This document shows positions 52,257 through 61,121 of a stretch of DNA of 64,000 nt, piece by piece. Below the pieces are notes generated by a model. The model had not been told where the DNA came from. It worked only from the letters and a program-made list of their open reading frames with translations, and did no database searches. Positions within the stretch are counted from its first letter, which is position 1; every line of letters starts with the position of its first letter. The translations under genes and the position numbers were made by a program. Origin of the DNA: Massilia rhizosphaerae (lineage in GTDB: Bacteria; Pseudomonadota; Gammaproteobacteria; Burkholderiales; Burkholderiaceae_D); contig NZ_JADKYX010000022.1 of NCBI RefSeq assembly GCF_016093545.1, positions 79,669 through 143,668 of the forward strand. The letters are read 5' to 3'.

Positions 52257-55165
52257 TTGCAGCAGAAGAGGCGGCGGCGCAAGCGCAGCTGCTTGAAGAC
52301 GTGATAGCTACGGCGCAGCGTCTCGTAAAGGCTGAAAAGGATTCCTCAAAGATAACGCCATCCTACATTGCAGCAAAGGTGAAGCTTGCTGCAGTGATGT
52401 TTGCGAGCGATCCTCCGGTCGCGCTGGACGAGACCAAGGCGGTCGCAACCCTGATCCAACGGTTTAGCCATCGGATGGGCAAGGCCACGACGCTTAAGGA
52501 CAACACGGGCCATATCGACTGGCTCACCGCGGCCAGGAAAAAGGACTGGAGTTATTGGCGCCGCTACCGTGACTACCAGGAATCCAAGCTATCGGACGTT
52601 GTCGTCGGTGAGCTTGACGAGGCAACCGATAACATCCTTGGCCTTCTCGAAGATCCAAATCGGGAAGATCCGTGGGATCGCCGAGGCCTTGTGGTCGGCC
52701 ACGTTCAGTCAGGCAAAACCAGCAACTACACTGGGCTCATAAACAAAGCCGCTGATGCCGGCTACAAAATCATTATCGTGCTAGCTGGCATGCACAACAA
52801 CCTCCGCTCGCAGACGCAGGTCCGCCTTGAGGAGGGATTTTTGGGTTACGAGACGACCACGGACCGGGACGCGGGCGCGGCCATCGGCGTCGCGGCTTTC
52901 GGCGAGGACCTCAAGACTAACTCAGCGACCACGCGCGCCGAAAACGGCGATTTCAACAAGAAGATCGCGAAGCATTTTAACGGCATCTCTCCCGAGGAGA
53001 GGCCATGGCTTTTTGTCGTTAAGAAGCAGAAAACCGTCCTCACGGAATTGCTCAAGTGGATTCAGGCGCGGGTAGCCGATACGACCGGATTGATTCCAGA
53101 TTGGAAATTGGTCACCAAGCTGCCGCTTCTAATCATTGATGACGAAGCAGATAACGCGTCGGTGGACACCGGCGAACAGGTGTTCAATGAGGATGGGACT
53201 CCTGACGAAGAGCATGAGCCGAAGACAATCAACCGCCTCATCCGTCGCATTCTTCACTCCTTCACTCGAAAGGCCTATGTCGGCTACACGGCGACGCCAT
53301 TCGCCAACATCTACATTCATCACAAAGGCGCCACCGCGAAAGAAGGCCCAGACCTGTTCCCGAAAGCCTTCATTATCAATCTGGCGGCTCCATCAAACTA
53401 CGTCGGCCCCGCCCGCATGTTCGGAAAGCTGACGAAAGATGGCCGCGTCGGAGCCCTGCCGCTCACGCGGAGCATCCTTGACCACTACGATCCTGAGATC
53501 GACGCGGGTTGGATGCCGCCAAAGCACAAGAAGACACATATCCCGGTCTACAACGGACAGGAAACAATACCACCATCATTGCACAAGGCAGTCCAAACGT
53601 TTGCACTGGTCTGCGCGGCTCGAGAGCTGCGAGGGCAAGGGAATGAGCATAGCTCCATGCTGATTCACGTCACTCGATACGTGGAGGTACAACGCCATGT
53701 TCGTGACCAAGTCGAAGAGGTTGTGCGCCGCATGCGCCAGAAGATCAGCCGCAACATCGACGCTGACGCCCTGCTAGCGCAAATGCGGAAACTCTGGGAG
53801 GAAGACTTCGTCCCCACGAGCAATCAAGTGGCTGAGCTTTCGCCTATCCACGACCACCCTTCGACGTTGCCGTCGTGGGAAGACGTTCTGGCGAAACTGC
53901 CTGAAGCGCTAGATGACGTCGTGGTTCGCTCTGTCAACGGGACCGCGAAGGACGCGCTGGATTACGTCACCCCTGGCGCGGCTCTCAAAATCATCGCTGT
54001 CGGGGGCGACAAGCTCGCGCGAGGCCTAACTCTTGAAGGTCTTTGCGTGAGCTATTTCGTCCGCACAACGAAGATGTATGACACGCTCATGCAGATGGGC
54101 AGGTGGTTTGGGTATCGGCCCGATTACCTTGATCTGTGTCGCCTATACACATCGCCAGATTTGGTGAAGTGGTTCGCGCACATTGCGGACGCGTCGGAAG
54201 AGTTGCGCGATGAATTTGACTTCATGGCGAAGGCCAAGCTAACGCCTGAACAATACGGCCTCAAGGTGATGTCGCATGAAACGCTGACAGTCACGTCTCC
54301 GTTGAAGATGCGAAACGCACAGACGCTTTCCCTCACCTATAGCGGCACCCGGCCTCAGACCATCCTTTTCCATAGAGACGCCAAGGTTCAGCAGGCAAAT
54401 CTCGCCGCGACTGATGCGCTCATTGCTTCGCTCGGAGCGTATTTCGAGCAAGGGCCGAAGTATTCACGTGAAGGCGAGGCCGACTCATGGCCGAACGCGC
54501 GCTTATGGAAAGACGTTGACGCTCCGCATGTGCTGTCGTTCTTGGACGCATACGCGACGCATCCAAACGCCACCAGCGCCAAAACCGGCCCGTTGGCTGA
54601 CTTCATTAAAAAGATGGTGGACATCGGCAAATTAAGGAAATGGAGCGTAGCTCTTCTTACAGGAGGAGAGGGAGTTGGCGCCACCCATATATTCCCCGGC
54701 GACTTTGAAGTCAGCTCTTTTCAGACGCGGAAGACCGAGGATCCAGAGCCGCCGGCCGCGAGAGACTCGGAGATGTTCGCCATCGGTGTGCTTACGGACC
54801 CCAAGGACGAGGGCATCGATCTCGATGACGATATTTGGAAGGATGCGCTTGCGCGCACGCGCGCGGCATGGACCCCTGACCCCGCCCGAGACCGAACCAA
54901 ATTGCCAACGGTCCCTAGCGGAAGAGGCATTCGAGAGGCCCGAGATCGACTCGGCGGCGAGGCTGATCGCGGGCTGCTCCTAATTTACTCGCTCGCCCCC
55001 TATTACAGAGGAAAGGAACGATCTCCTGAGAATCTCATTGTTCCGGGCTGGGAAAAGCCGATCATGGCATTCGCAATCGCTTTCCCCGCAAGTGAGAACG
55101 GAATTCGCGTGGAATATGAAGTGAACCTTCTCTATTGGACGCAGGAATATGGCCCGGCCGAATAA
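52253..55165 (+). CDS. Z1-domain superfamily 2 helicase-like ATPase
   Basis: 970 residues. Walker A GHVQSGKTSNY (about 149-158), Walker B/DEAD box IIDDEADNAS (about 294), motif III GYTATPFAN (about 344), the Z1 region (Pfam PF10593) in about 400-650, with motif V-like KLARGLTLEGL and motif VI QMGRWFGYRPDYLD (about 612-625). All are intact, so nucleic-acid-stimulated ATPase activity is expected. Z1 proteins occur with MORC-like ATPases and AIPR in restriction-type operons. Overlaps the preceding gene by 4 bases and the nuclease gene by 17. Confidence 0.92.
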   Translation: MIAAEEAAAQAQLLEDVIATAQRLVKAEKDSSKITPSYIAAKVKLAAVMFASDPPVALDETKAVATLIQRFSHRMGKATTLKDNTGHIDWLTAARKKDWSYWRRYRDYQESKLSDVVVGELDEATDNILGLLEDPNREDPWDRRGLVVGHVQSGKTSNYTGLINKAADAGYKIIIVLAGMHNNLRSQTQVRLEEGFLGYETTTDRDAGAAIGVAAFGEDLKTNSATTRAENGDFNKKIAKHFNGISPEERPWLFVVKKQKTVLTELLKWIQARVADTTGLIPDWKLVTKLPLLIIDDEADNASVDTGEQVFNEDGTPDEEHEPKTINRLIRRILHSFTRKAYVGYTATPFANIYIHHKGATAKEGPDLFPKAFIINLAAPSNYVGPARMFGKLTKDGRVGALPLTRSILDHYDPEIDAGWMPPKHKKTHIPVYNGQETIPPSLHKAVQTFALVCAARELRGQGNEHSSMLIHVTRYVEVQRHVRDQVEEVVRRMRQKISRNIDADALLAQMRKLWEEDFVPTSNQVAELSPIHDHPSTLPSWEDVLAKLPEALDDVVVRSVNGTAKDALDYVTPGAALKIIAVGGDKLARGLTLEGLCVSYFVRTTKMYDTLMQMGRWFGYRPDYLDLCRLYTSPDLVKWFAHIADASEELRDEFDFMAKAKLTPEQYGLKVMSHETLTVTSPLKMRNAQTLSLTYSGTRPQTILFHRDAKVQQANLAATDALIASLGAYFEQGPKYSREGEADSWPNARLWKDVDAPHVLSFLDAYATHPNATSAKTGPLADFIKKMVDIGKLRKWSVALLTGGEGVGATHIFPGDFEVSSFQTRKTEDPEPPAARDSEMFAIGVLTDPKDEGIDLDDDIWKDALARTRAAWTPDPARDRTKLPTVPSGRGIREARDRLGGEADRGLLLIYSLAPYYRGKERSPENLIVPGWEKPIMAFAIAFPASENGIRVEYEVNLLYWTQEYGPAE

Positions 55166-56159
55166 CGAATTCCTGATGGCTTGGTCATCGCTACTCGGGA
55201 CTGATAGCGCCCCAGGATGGCAAACAATTGCCATTCCCTCCGCGGGTCCGCTTCAGATTCGGGCGGGAAGACGATCACCAGACAACGCGGAGGCGGTATT
55301 GGTGGGCTTTCCCAGCGCGCAGCTTGCCGCGGCCGACAAGCTGCCCGAAGGACAAGGCTTTGCCGTGGAGCGGGCCGACCCAGACGGCAGCGGCAAGCTC
55401 TGGCTCGTTCTAACCCGAAAGATCTCCGGTAGCGCGGAATTGTTCGCTGCCATGACGTGCGATGTAATTGGCGCTCTCGATGACCGAGCTGCGGTCAGCG
55501 CTGATGAAACCAAGCTCTTGCGATTGCTCGTCAGCCGCATCGGGGCTTGGCAGGAGTTCATGCGAAAAGGTACGCAAGCCTTGAGCTATGAGGCAGAGCT
55601 AGGGTTGATCGGCGAGCTCACTCTGCTTCGCGCCATCATTGACGCTGGCGTTCCCGCTGAGCTAGCTATCGCGCTATGGGTCGGCCCGCTGGATGGGATA
55701 CAGGACTTCGAACTGGGCACTGGAGCGTTAGAAGTTAAAACCACGCTATCAACCACCGGTTTCCTCGCCAAAATTGGGTCGCTTCAACAGCTGGACGACG
55801 CGATACGGCAACCACTCTTTGTTGCGGGCTTACGCCTGCGGCAAACCTCCAGTGGGCAGAACTTGCCGGCCACCGTCGAAGCGATTCGATTGATCGTCAA
55901 AAACAACGCTGAGGCGGAGCGGATCTTGGCTGAGCGCCTCTTGGCGGCCGGTTACATCGACGCACATGCTGACCGCTACACACGACGGTTTGAGCAGGCT
56001 GGGATGCGCGTCATTGAGGTATCAAATGGCTTCCCCCGCCTTACCTCCGGCAACGCGCCGGCTGGCATCATAAAAGCCATGTATGAGATTGACCTTGACA
56101 AGGCGCCTGGCGAAAGTGTCGGCGTCGAGGGCGCATTAAAAAAATTAGGAGCAATTTGA
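55149..56159 (+). CDS. PD-(D/E)XK nuclease, DUF4420 family
   Basis: 336 residues. The nuclease core lies in the middle: helix Glu in GLIGELTLLRAI (about 155), Asp in GIQDFELGTG (about 185), and EVKTT (about 195) as the (D/E)xK pair. This matches Pfam PF14390, a PD-(D/E)XK family usually found beside Z1 and AIPR genes. Probable DNA-cleaving subunit of the system. Start inside the Z1 gene; stop two bases before the AIPR ATG. Confidence 0.87.
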   Translation: MARPNNEFLMAWSSLLGTDSAPGWQTIAIPSAGPLQIRAGRRSPDNAEAVLVGFPSAQLAAADKLPEGQGFAVERADPDGSGKLWLVLTRKISGSAELFAAMTCDVIGALDDRAAVSADETKLLRLLVSRIGAWQEFMRKGTQALSYEAELGLIGELTLLRAIIDAGVPAELAIALWVGPLDGIQDFELGTGALEVKTTLSTTGFLAKIGSLQQLDDAIRQPLFVAGLRLRQTSSGQNLPATVEAIRLIVKNNAEAERILAERLLAAGYIDAHADRYTRRFEQAGMRVIEVSNGFPRLTSGNAPAGIIKAMYEIDLDKAPGESVGVEGALKKLGAI

Positions 56160-56161
56160 GC

Positions 56162-57943
56162 ATGAACTTGAGTGAATTCCTGAGCGAGACCCAGGCGTCT
56201 GTCCGTTCGCAGATGAGAGACGGAGCGCTCTACGAGGAGTTGGTGTTCGCCGGCATCGTGATGGATCACATGTCGGAAATCGGCATGACATTCGAGCCAG
56301 TCGAATGTCACTACGAAGGGAAGGTCGGAAACGCAAATCTGAGGCTCAGCGGATATTCCGTGTCCGAAGAGAACGATCAGCTTGACTTGTTCGTGAGCTT
56401 ATACGCCAACGTTGATACCCCCACCCAAATCCCCGACTCTGAGACCAAAACAGCCGTAGAACAATGCCTTCGCTTTCTCTCGCTCTGCGCCGAGGGCAAG
56501 ATGGCTCAAAAACTTGACCCCTCCAGCGACGTGCGCTCATTAGCTGAAACCCTGCACGCCATTTACAATGATCTAGAGCAAATCAGGGTTTATGTCATTA
56601 CCGACAAGGTCGCAAAATCAAAGAGCTTCAAGACCCGCGACATCGGGGGGAAAGCCGTGCGCCTCGAAATCATGGACATTGAGCGCCTTCATCGACACTG
56701 GTCCGAAGGCAAGCCGCGCGATGAACTGGTTGTGAACTTTAACGAGGTCTCAGGCGCCCCACTTCCCTGCGTCTTCGTACCTGGTCAAAACGACGACTAC
56801 GACTACGCGCTCACTGCGGTTCCTGGCGAAGCTCTACGGCTCCTTTACGAGAAATTCGGGGCGAGACTTCTTGAAGCCAACGTCCGCTCGTTCTTGAGCG
56901 TTAAGGGCAAAGGCGTCAACGCGGGCATTCAATCTACCTTGCGATCGGCGCCCGAGCGCTTTATGGCCTACAACAACGGCATCGTGATCGTCGCTGACGA
57001 AATGCGGTTAGACAAGCCGAGCGAAGGAGCTGCGGGAATCGCATGGCTCAAGGGCCTGCAGATTGTGAACGGTGGACAAACGACCGCCTCGCTCTACTTC
57101 ACCAAGAAGAAATACCCGAACACCGATCTTAGCCGCGTACGCGTGCCGGCGAAAGTCATCGTGATGAAGACTCTGGACTCAACAAAAGAAGAGGCTCTGG
57201 TTTCTGATATCTCTCGGTTCGCCAACAGCCAAAATTCCGTTAAGCAATCGGACCTTTCAGCGAACAAGCCGTTTCACGTCGAAATTGAGAAGCTATCCAG
57301 GACCGTTTATTGCCCAGATGGCGTCAGCCAATGGTTTTATGAGCGCGCCGCCGGGAGCTACAACACCCTGTTGACTCGCGAGGGCACGACCCCTGCAAAG
57401 CTGAAAGCGCTAAAAGACGCAATCCCGGCGGCCCGACGAGTCACCAAGACAGATTTGGCGAAATACATCACAGCTTGGGATCGCAAGCCGGATATCGTCA
57501 GCCTCGGCTCGCAAAAGAACTTCGACCGCTTCATGACCACATTGGCTTCCGTCGATGGACAGGACACTCCCCTGCCGAGCGTTCCGGAATTCAAGGCGAT
57601 GATCGCGAAGGCAAAAATCTACCGAGAGTCGCAAAAACTCTTGCGGCCGATGTTTCAGGCGTTCCAGGCCAATGTCACCGCATACACAATCTCGGTCCTG
57701 TCAGAGAAGCTGGGAAGCCATATCGATCTCGATCGTGTCTGGGCCAAGCAAGCGGTCTCACCGGAGTTGCTGGCCCAAATCGCGGTCTGGGCAAAAGAGG
57801 TCAACGACGCCCTCCACTTGTCGGCAGGAGGACGGATGGTGTCCGAATGGGCCAAGCGCCCCGAATGCAAGGATGCCGTAATGAGCGCGAGCTATTCGGC
57901 TCCTGCGGCTAATATACCGGAGGTGCGGGCCGCGCAAACTTGA
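56162..57943 (+). CDS. AIPR family protein (abortive-infection phage resistance)
   Basis: 593 residues of the AIPR family (Pfam PF10592). The family core is at about 235-330: EANVRSFLSVKGKGVNAGIQ, FMAYNNGIVIVADEM, then LQIVNGGQTTASLYF. Biochemical activity is not settled for the family. ATG at 56162, with AGGAG ten bases upstream; a TTG two codons earlier is a rival start with tighter spacing. Cotranscribed with the nuclease gene. Confidence 0.9.
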   Translation: MNLSEFLSETQASVRSQMRDGALYEELVFAGIVMDHMSEIGMTFEPVECHYEGKVGNANLRLSGYSVSEENDQLDLFVSLYANVDTPTQIPDSETKTAVEQCLRFLSLCAEGKMAQKLDPSSDVRSLAETLHAIYNDLEQIRVYVITDKVAKSKSFKTRDIGGKAVRLEIMDIERLHRHWSEGKPRDELVVNFNEVSGAPLPCVFVPGQNDDYDYALTAVPGEALRLLYEKFGARLLEANVRSFLSVKGKGVNAGIQSTLRSAPERFMAYNNGIVIVADEMRLDKPSEGAAGIAWLKGLQIVNGGQTTASLYFTKKKYPNTDLSRVRVPAKVIVMKTLDSTKEEALVSDISRFANSQNSVKQSDLSANKPFHVEIEKLSRTVYCPDGVSQWFYERAAGSYNTLLTREGTTPAKLKALKDAIPAARRVTKTDLAKYITAWDRKPDIVSLGSQKNFDRFMTTLASVDGQDTPLPSVPEFKAMIAKAKIYRESQKLLRPMFQAFQANVTAYTISVLSEKLGSHIDLDRVWAKQAVSPELLAQIAVWAKEVNDALHLSAGGRMVSEWAKRPECKDAVMSASYSAPAANIPEVRAAQT

Positions 57944-57978
57944 CGCGGCGACCAATGAATCGAAAGATAAAGCGCGTC

Positions 57979-58467
57979 ATGGCTGACACTGTTTCACCTG
58001 CCGTTCGTAGTAGGATGATGTCCGGCATTAAAGGCAAAAACTCGCAACCGGAAATTTTAGTCAGAAAGCTGCTCTTCAGCGCTGGCTATAGGTTCCGCTT
58101 GCACCGACGCGATTTGCCCGGAAGCCCGGACATTGTCTTGCCTAGTCGAAAAATCGCCATTTTCGTTCACGGCTGCTTTTGGCACTCCCATAAAGGCTGC
58201 AAGTATTTCAAAATCCCTAGCACGAGACAAGATTTTTGGATAAAAAAGTTGCAGTCTAACGTCGATCGCGACCAGAGAGCCGTCGACAGGCTCAGCGCAA
58301 TGGGCTGGCGAGTTCTGTTCGTCTGGGAGTGCGCTACTCGCGACCCCGAAGCGATAAAATCCTTGCGTGAGCGAATAATCGAATGGATCGATAGTGATAT
58401 CGAAATCGGGGAAATCGGCTCCGCACCACTTAGGTCGCAACCCTCAATCTCACTAGAAAGCCGCTGA
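57979..58467 (+). CDS. vsr: Very short patch repair endonuclease (Vsr)
   Basis: 162 residues. The Vsr signature is complete: SRMMSGIKGKNSQPE near the N-terminus (about 11-25), DLPGSPDIVLP with the catalytic Asp, and FVHGCFWHSHKGCKYFKIP with the zinc-binding His and Cys. Nicks next to T:G mismatches left by 5-methylcytosine deamination and so protects genomes with a Dcm-type methylase. ATG at 57979 gives the family N-terminus; ATG at 57955 is also open. Convergent with the methylase. Confidence 0.93.
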   Translation: MADTVSPAVRSRMMSGIKGKNSQPEILVRKLLFSAGYRFRLHRRDLPGSPDIVLPSRKIAIFVHGCFWHSHKGCKYFKIPSTRQDFWIKKLQSNVDRDQRAVDRLSAMGWRVLFVWECATRDPEAIKSLRERIIEWIDSDIEIGEIGSAPLRSQPSISLESR

Positions 58468-58549
58468 TACGCTTCACGAAAATCGGCGTTTTACAGACCA
58501 ATGGCCTTTACCCCTTGGAGGGTGAAAAATCGATTAAATCAACACTTAC

Positions 58550-60115
58550 CTAGGAATTTACCCTCGGGGCGGACATAAACCTGTAGACAATCTTTGCAAT
58601 TTTCCTAGCCAGCAATGGCGGCACAGCATTCCCGATCTGTCCGTATTGCTCAGTCCTGCTGCCTTCAAAGAAATAATTGTCAGGGAAGGTTTGCAAACGT
58701 GCGGCCTCCCTCACCGTCAGGCTGCGGCATTGCGCAGGGTCGGGATGAATATAATAATGCCCGTCCTTCTTAATATGCGCCACCACTGTTGACGACGGCA
58801 ACGTGCCGACTTGTACTCGAAACCGATCAGCGAACGGAATTTCCTCTTCGTCAACGTTGACATTCACGTGATCCGGCATGAGTTTCGGAGGAAAGTCATA
58901 TAGCGACGGCGCGTAGCCTTTCACCTCGGCGAAACACGCTGCAAAAAGATATCGATGGAGATCCGACCGCATATGCTTGCGTGTTTGGTGCTGAAGTACC
59001 CCCCCTAGTCGGGTGTCAGAGTACCAAAGTCGGAGCTCCTTGGGCATATCAACGCCTGGCGTCGTCGTTGTGGGAATGAAATCACCTCCCGCAGAGAGCA
59101 GCGTCTCAGCCCTATCTGCCGCGTCGACCATGAGCATGTTGATTCGCTCACGAATTGGCTCCCGCCAGTAGCTTAAACTTGTCGGAGCCCGTTTCATCAC
59201 GGCGTGCCAAGCCCTATGAGAGTCCACCTCTTTCGAGAGGCGACTCCTCAATCGAGGCAAACCCGATAACGCTTGCTGCACCGTAACCTTAGATGTTGTC
59301 TCGCGCAGCAAAAACCGCCGAGGTCGCCGAGTGAGAGCAGGCGTGGCATTAGCCACATCAGTCCTAATGCCAAACAGAATTACCCGATGGCGACTTTGGG
59401 GGACACCGTAGTCATCCGCTTCAATCACGTAATCACCGGGGTTGAGCTCATTGCCATCCACCACAAACGAGCGGATTTGATAGGCAAGGCCCTCCCTTGG
59501 CTCCGAAAGATCTTTCAAAATTCGCTCAAATATTTTAGAACCGCTGTGCTTTGAGCTCAGCATGCCCTTAACGTTTTCCATCACGAAAACCGTGGGTGAG
59601 AATTCTTGAATTATCCGGAGATATTCTGTGTAGAGAAAGTGCCTTTTATCGCTTTCAAAAGCCTTAGGGTCTTTGCCTCGGAGTCGAGAGCGCCCAGCCA
59701 ACGAATACGCTTGACAGGGGGGACCGCCTATCAAAACCCAGTTTGCGTTACCCCCAATGCCTTCCTTGATCCACGCGTCAATGGTCTTGTGATCGGTCGC
59801 GCCTAACTCGGCGCAGCGCGCCTCGTTCGCGGCCTCTTCTGCCGCCGCTATTATGTCCGGGTGCGCAAGGAACTCTTCGCGAGTGATTTTGCCGCGCACG
59901 TATTCATAATATGCGTCGGGCGCGCGTCCTTTGGGAAACTTTCTGAACAACGCTCTCAACATCAGCGTGCGGTGAGCGATAGGGTCCTTCTCGATGGACA
60001 CTTTTACCGAAAATTGCGGCAGGCCGTTTTCATCAACTATAGACGAGAAGCCCTCGCAAAGCCCGCCGGGGCCAGCGAATAAATCGATTACCGGAATTCT
60101 ACTACGCTCTGCCAT
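58550..60115 (-). CDS. dcm: DNA cytosine-C5 methyltransferase
   Basis: 521 residues. Motif I DLFAGPGGLCEGF, motif IV GGPPCQAYSLAG with the catalytic Cys, motif VI FVMENVKGML, motif VIII QSRHRVILFG, and motif X GQIGNAVPPLLA are all present, in the order of m5C methylases. The target-recognition region lies about 315-430; target site unknown. ATG at 60115 (MAERSRIPVIDLFAG); the frame is open to 60214 but the extra residues do not fit. Opposite in direction to the rest of the island, its 3' end 82 bases from vsr, so it is expressed independently, as needed for self-protection. Confidence 0.94.
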   Translation of the reverse strand: MAERSRIPVIDLFAGPGGLCEGFSSIVDENGLPQFSVKVSIEKDPIAHRTLMLRALFRKFPKGRAPDAYYEYVRGKITREEFLAHPDIIAAAEEAANEARCAELGATDHKTIDAWIKEGIGGNANWVLIGGPPCQAYSLAGRSRLRGKDPKAFESDKRHFLYTEYLRIIQEFSPTVFVMENVKGMLSSKHSGSKIFERILKDLSEPREGLAYQIRSFVVDGNELNPGDYVIEADDYGVPQSRHRVILFGIRTDVANATPALTRRPRRFLLRETTSKVTVQQALSGLPRLRSRLSKEVDSHRAWHAVMKRAPTSLSYWREPIRERINMLMVDAADRAETLLSAGGDFIPTTTTPGVDMPKELRLWYSDTRLGGVLQHQTRKHMRSDLHRYLFAACFAEVKGYAPSLYDFPPKLMPDHVNVNVDEEEIPFADRFRVQVGTLPSSTVVAHIKKDGHYYIHPDPAQCRSLTVREAARLQTFPDNYFFEGSRTEQYGQIGNAVPPLLARKIAKIVYRFMSAPRVNS

Positions 60116-60826
60116 CAGTTTTTCTTCTGTATCCCACAATTTTGGCAACTTAAATCGACCCAACAGACTGTGAACGTTGCCTTTTGGCGGCGACACCAAG
60201 CACCTTCGAAACACTCGATTCTAGCCGATGTTGGGTTCCCTGCGCCAAGCATCTCAACAACAAAACTGAATCGCCTAGGCTTTCGTCGAGACCGGTCAGC
60301 GCGAGTCAGGCCGAGATAGCTTGACCGCTCAACTGCTTGCGATAGTTTGCCTCAACTCGACCAGTGGCTTGCGACGAGGAGGATCAAAGAACCTGTGATG
60401 GTCGAACCAAGACACCCGTTCCAGCGCGGCCCGCTCGACAACTTCACATGTTTTCTTGGGTCGCGGCGGCGGATTAGCTCAACCTTGCAAAGGTCATTGA
60501 TAGTCTCGGGCAAAGAATTTCTGTACCCGTACCAAATTCTTGTTTTTTCTGTATGGTCTTCTACTGCAGCGGCCAAATGAAACCAAGGGAAACGCGGGAG
60601 GTCTGCACAGGGGCTTTAGGGCGCCCTTCCGCGCAATCGACTGTTATCACACGTAGAAGCGCTTGCAGGGCTTCGTATAGCCTTGCAACGATACTTGGAA
60701 GATGGGCGCAGGGTTGCGTTTAGACGGTCCGTCGGGCCTATATGAACCGTAGGAGTACTCCAACCTAGATGCTATAAAAGTCGAAAATTCCTTCAAACTC
60801 AACGACTTGTAAGGGGTGTGAAATTC
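60116..60826. other. 711-bp gene-free right end of the island
   Basis: Contains the dcm promoter region, then sequence with no recognisable gene. Overlapping frames of about 75 codons on both strands at 60347-60580 have no ribosome-binding site and no family resemblance. It looks like decayed insertion DNA between dcm and the tRNA 3' end. Confidence 0.5.
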
Positions 60827-60917
60827 TGGCGGAGAGAGGGGGATTCGAACCCCCGATAGGCTATGAACCTATACACGCTTTCCAGGCGTGCGACTTAAAC
60901 CACTCATCCATCTCTCC
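60827..60917 (-). tRNA. serX: tRNA-Ser (anticodon GGA)
   Basis: 91 bases with encoded CCA. The acceptor stem pairs GGAGAGA (5' end at 60917) with TCTCTCC (60831-60837), then discriminator G and CCA (60827-60829). The T arm reads GGGGGTTCGAATCCCCC, the variable arm is long as in serine tRNAs, and the anticodon GGA is at 60881-60883. The intact tRNA lies with its 3' end toward the island. Confidence 0.96.
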
Positions 60918-61121
60918 TGATGGGTTCACGGACCGCTTGTCCGCGAAGCCGCCTATTATAGCAAGGATTCTCGGCAGTACAAGAGCATCATGCAATCGGC
61001 ATCCCCGCCGCCGCACGAGCCCCGCCCACAAGCTTGCGTCCCCACAAACGTCAAGTTTTCCTTGGCAAATGTCACCCCAGTGATGGTATTGTTGCCACGA
61101 TAAAACTTTTTCAACATCAAC

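Larger units (their letters stand above)
48062..60826. mobile_element. Lower-GC genomic island with restriction/defence genes
   Basis: Base composition and codon use change visibly near 48.1 kb and return to GC-rich near 60.9 kb. The insert carries seven defence-type genes and abuts the 3' end of tRNA-Ser(GGA), a common integration site; decayed genes lie on the other flank. No integrase, transposase or convincing att repeat was found inside, so the boundaries are approximate and mobility is inferred. Confidence 0.7.

Noticed and set aside
58500..58540. ACCC/GGGT hairpin between vsr and dcm as a bidirectional terminator
   Set aside because: The stem is only four perfect base pairs and the adjoining T/A runs are short.
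60347..60580. Small genes of about 75 codons on either strand beside the tRNA
   Set aside because: No ribosome-binding site, no family resemblance, and both strands are equally open.
48104..60863. The 9-bp match GATAGGCTA at 48104-48112 and inside the tRNA-Ser variable arm (60855-60863) as attL/attR
   Set aside because: Nine bases is within chance expectation for the lengths compared, and the match is in the variable arm rather than the tRNA 3' end normally duplicated by integrases.
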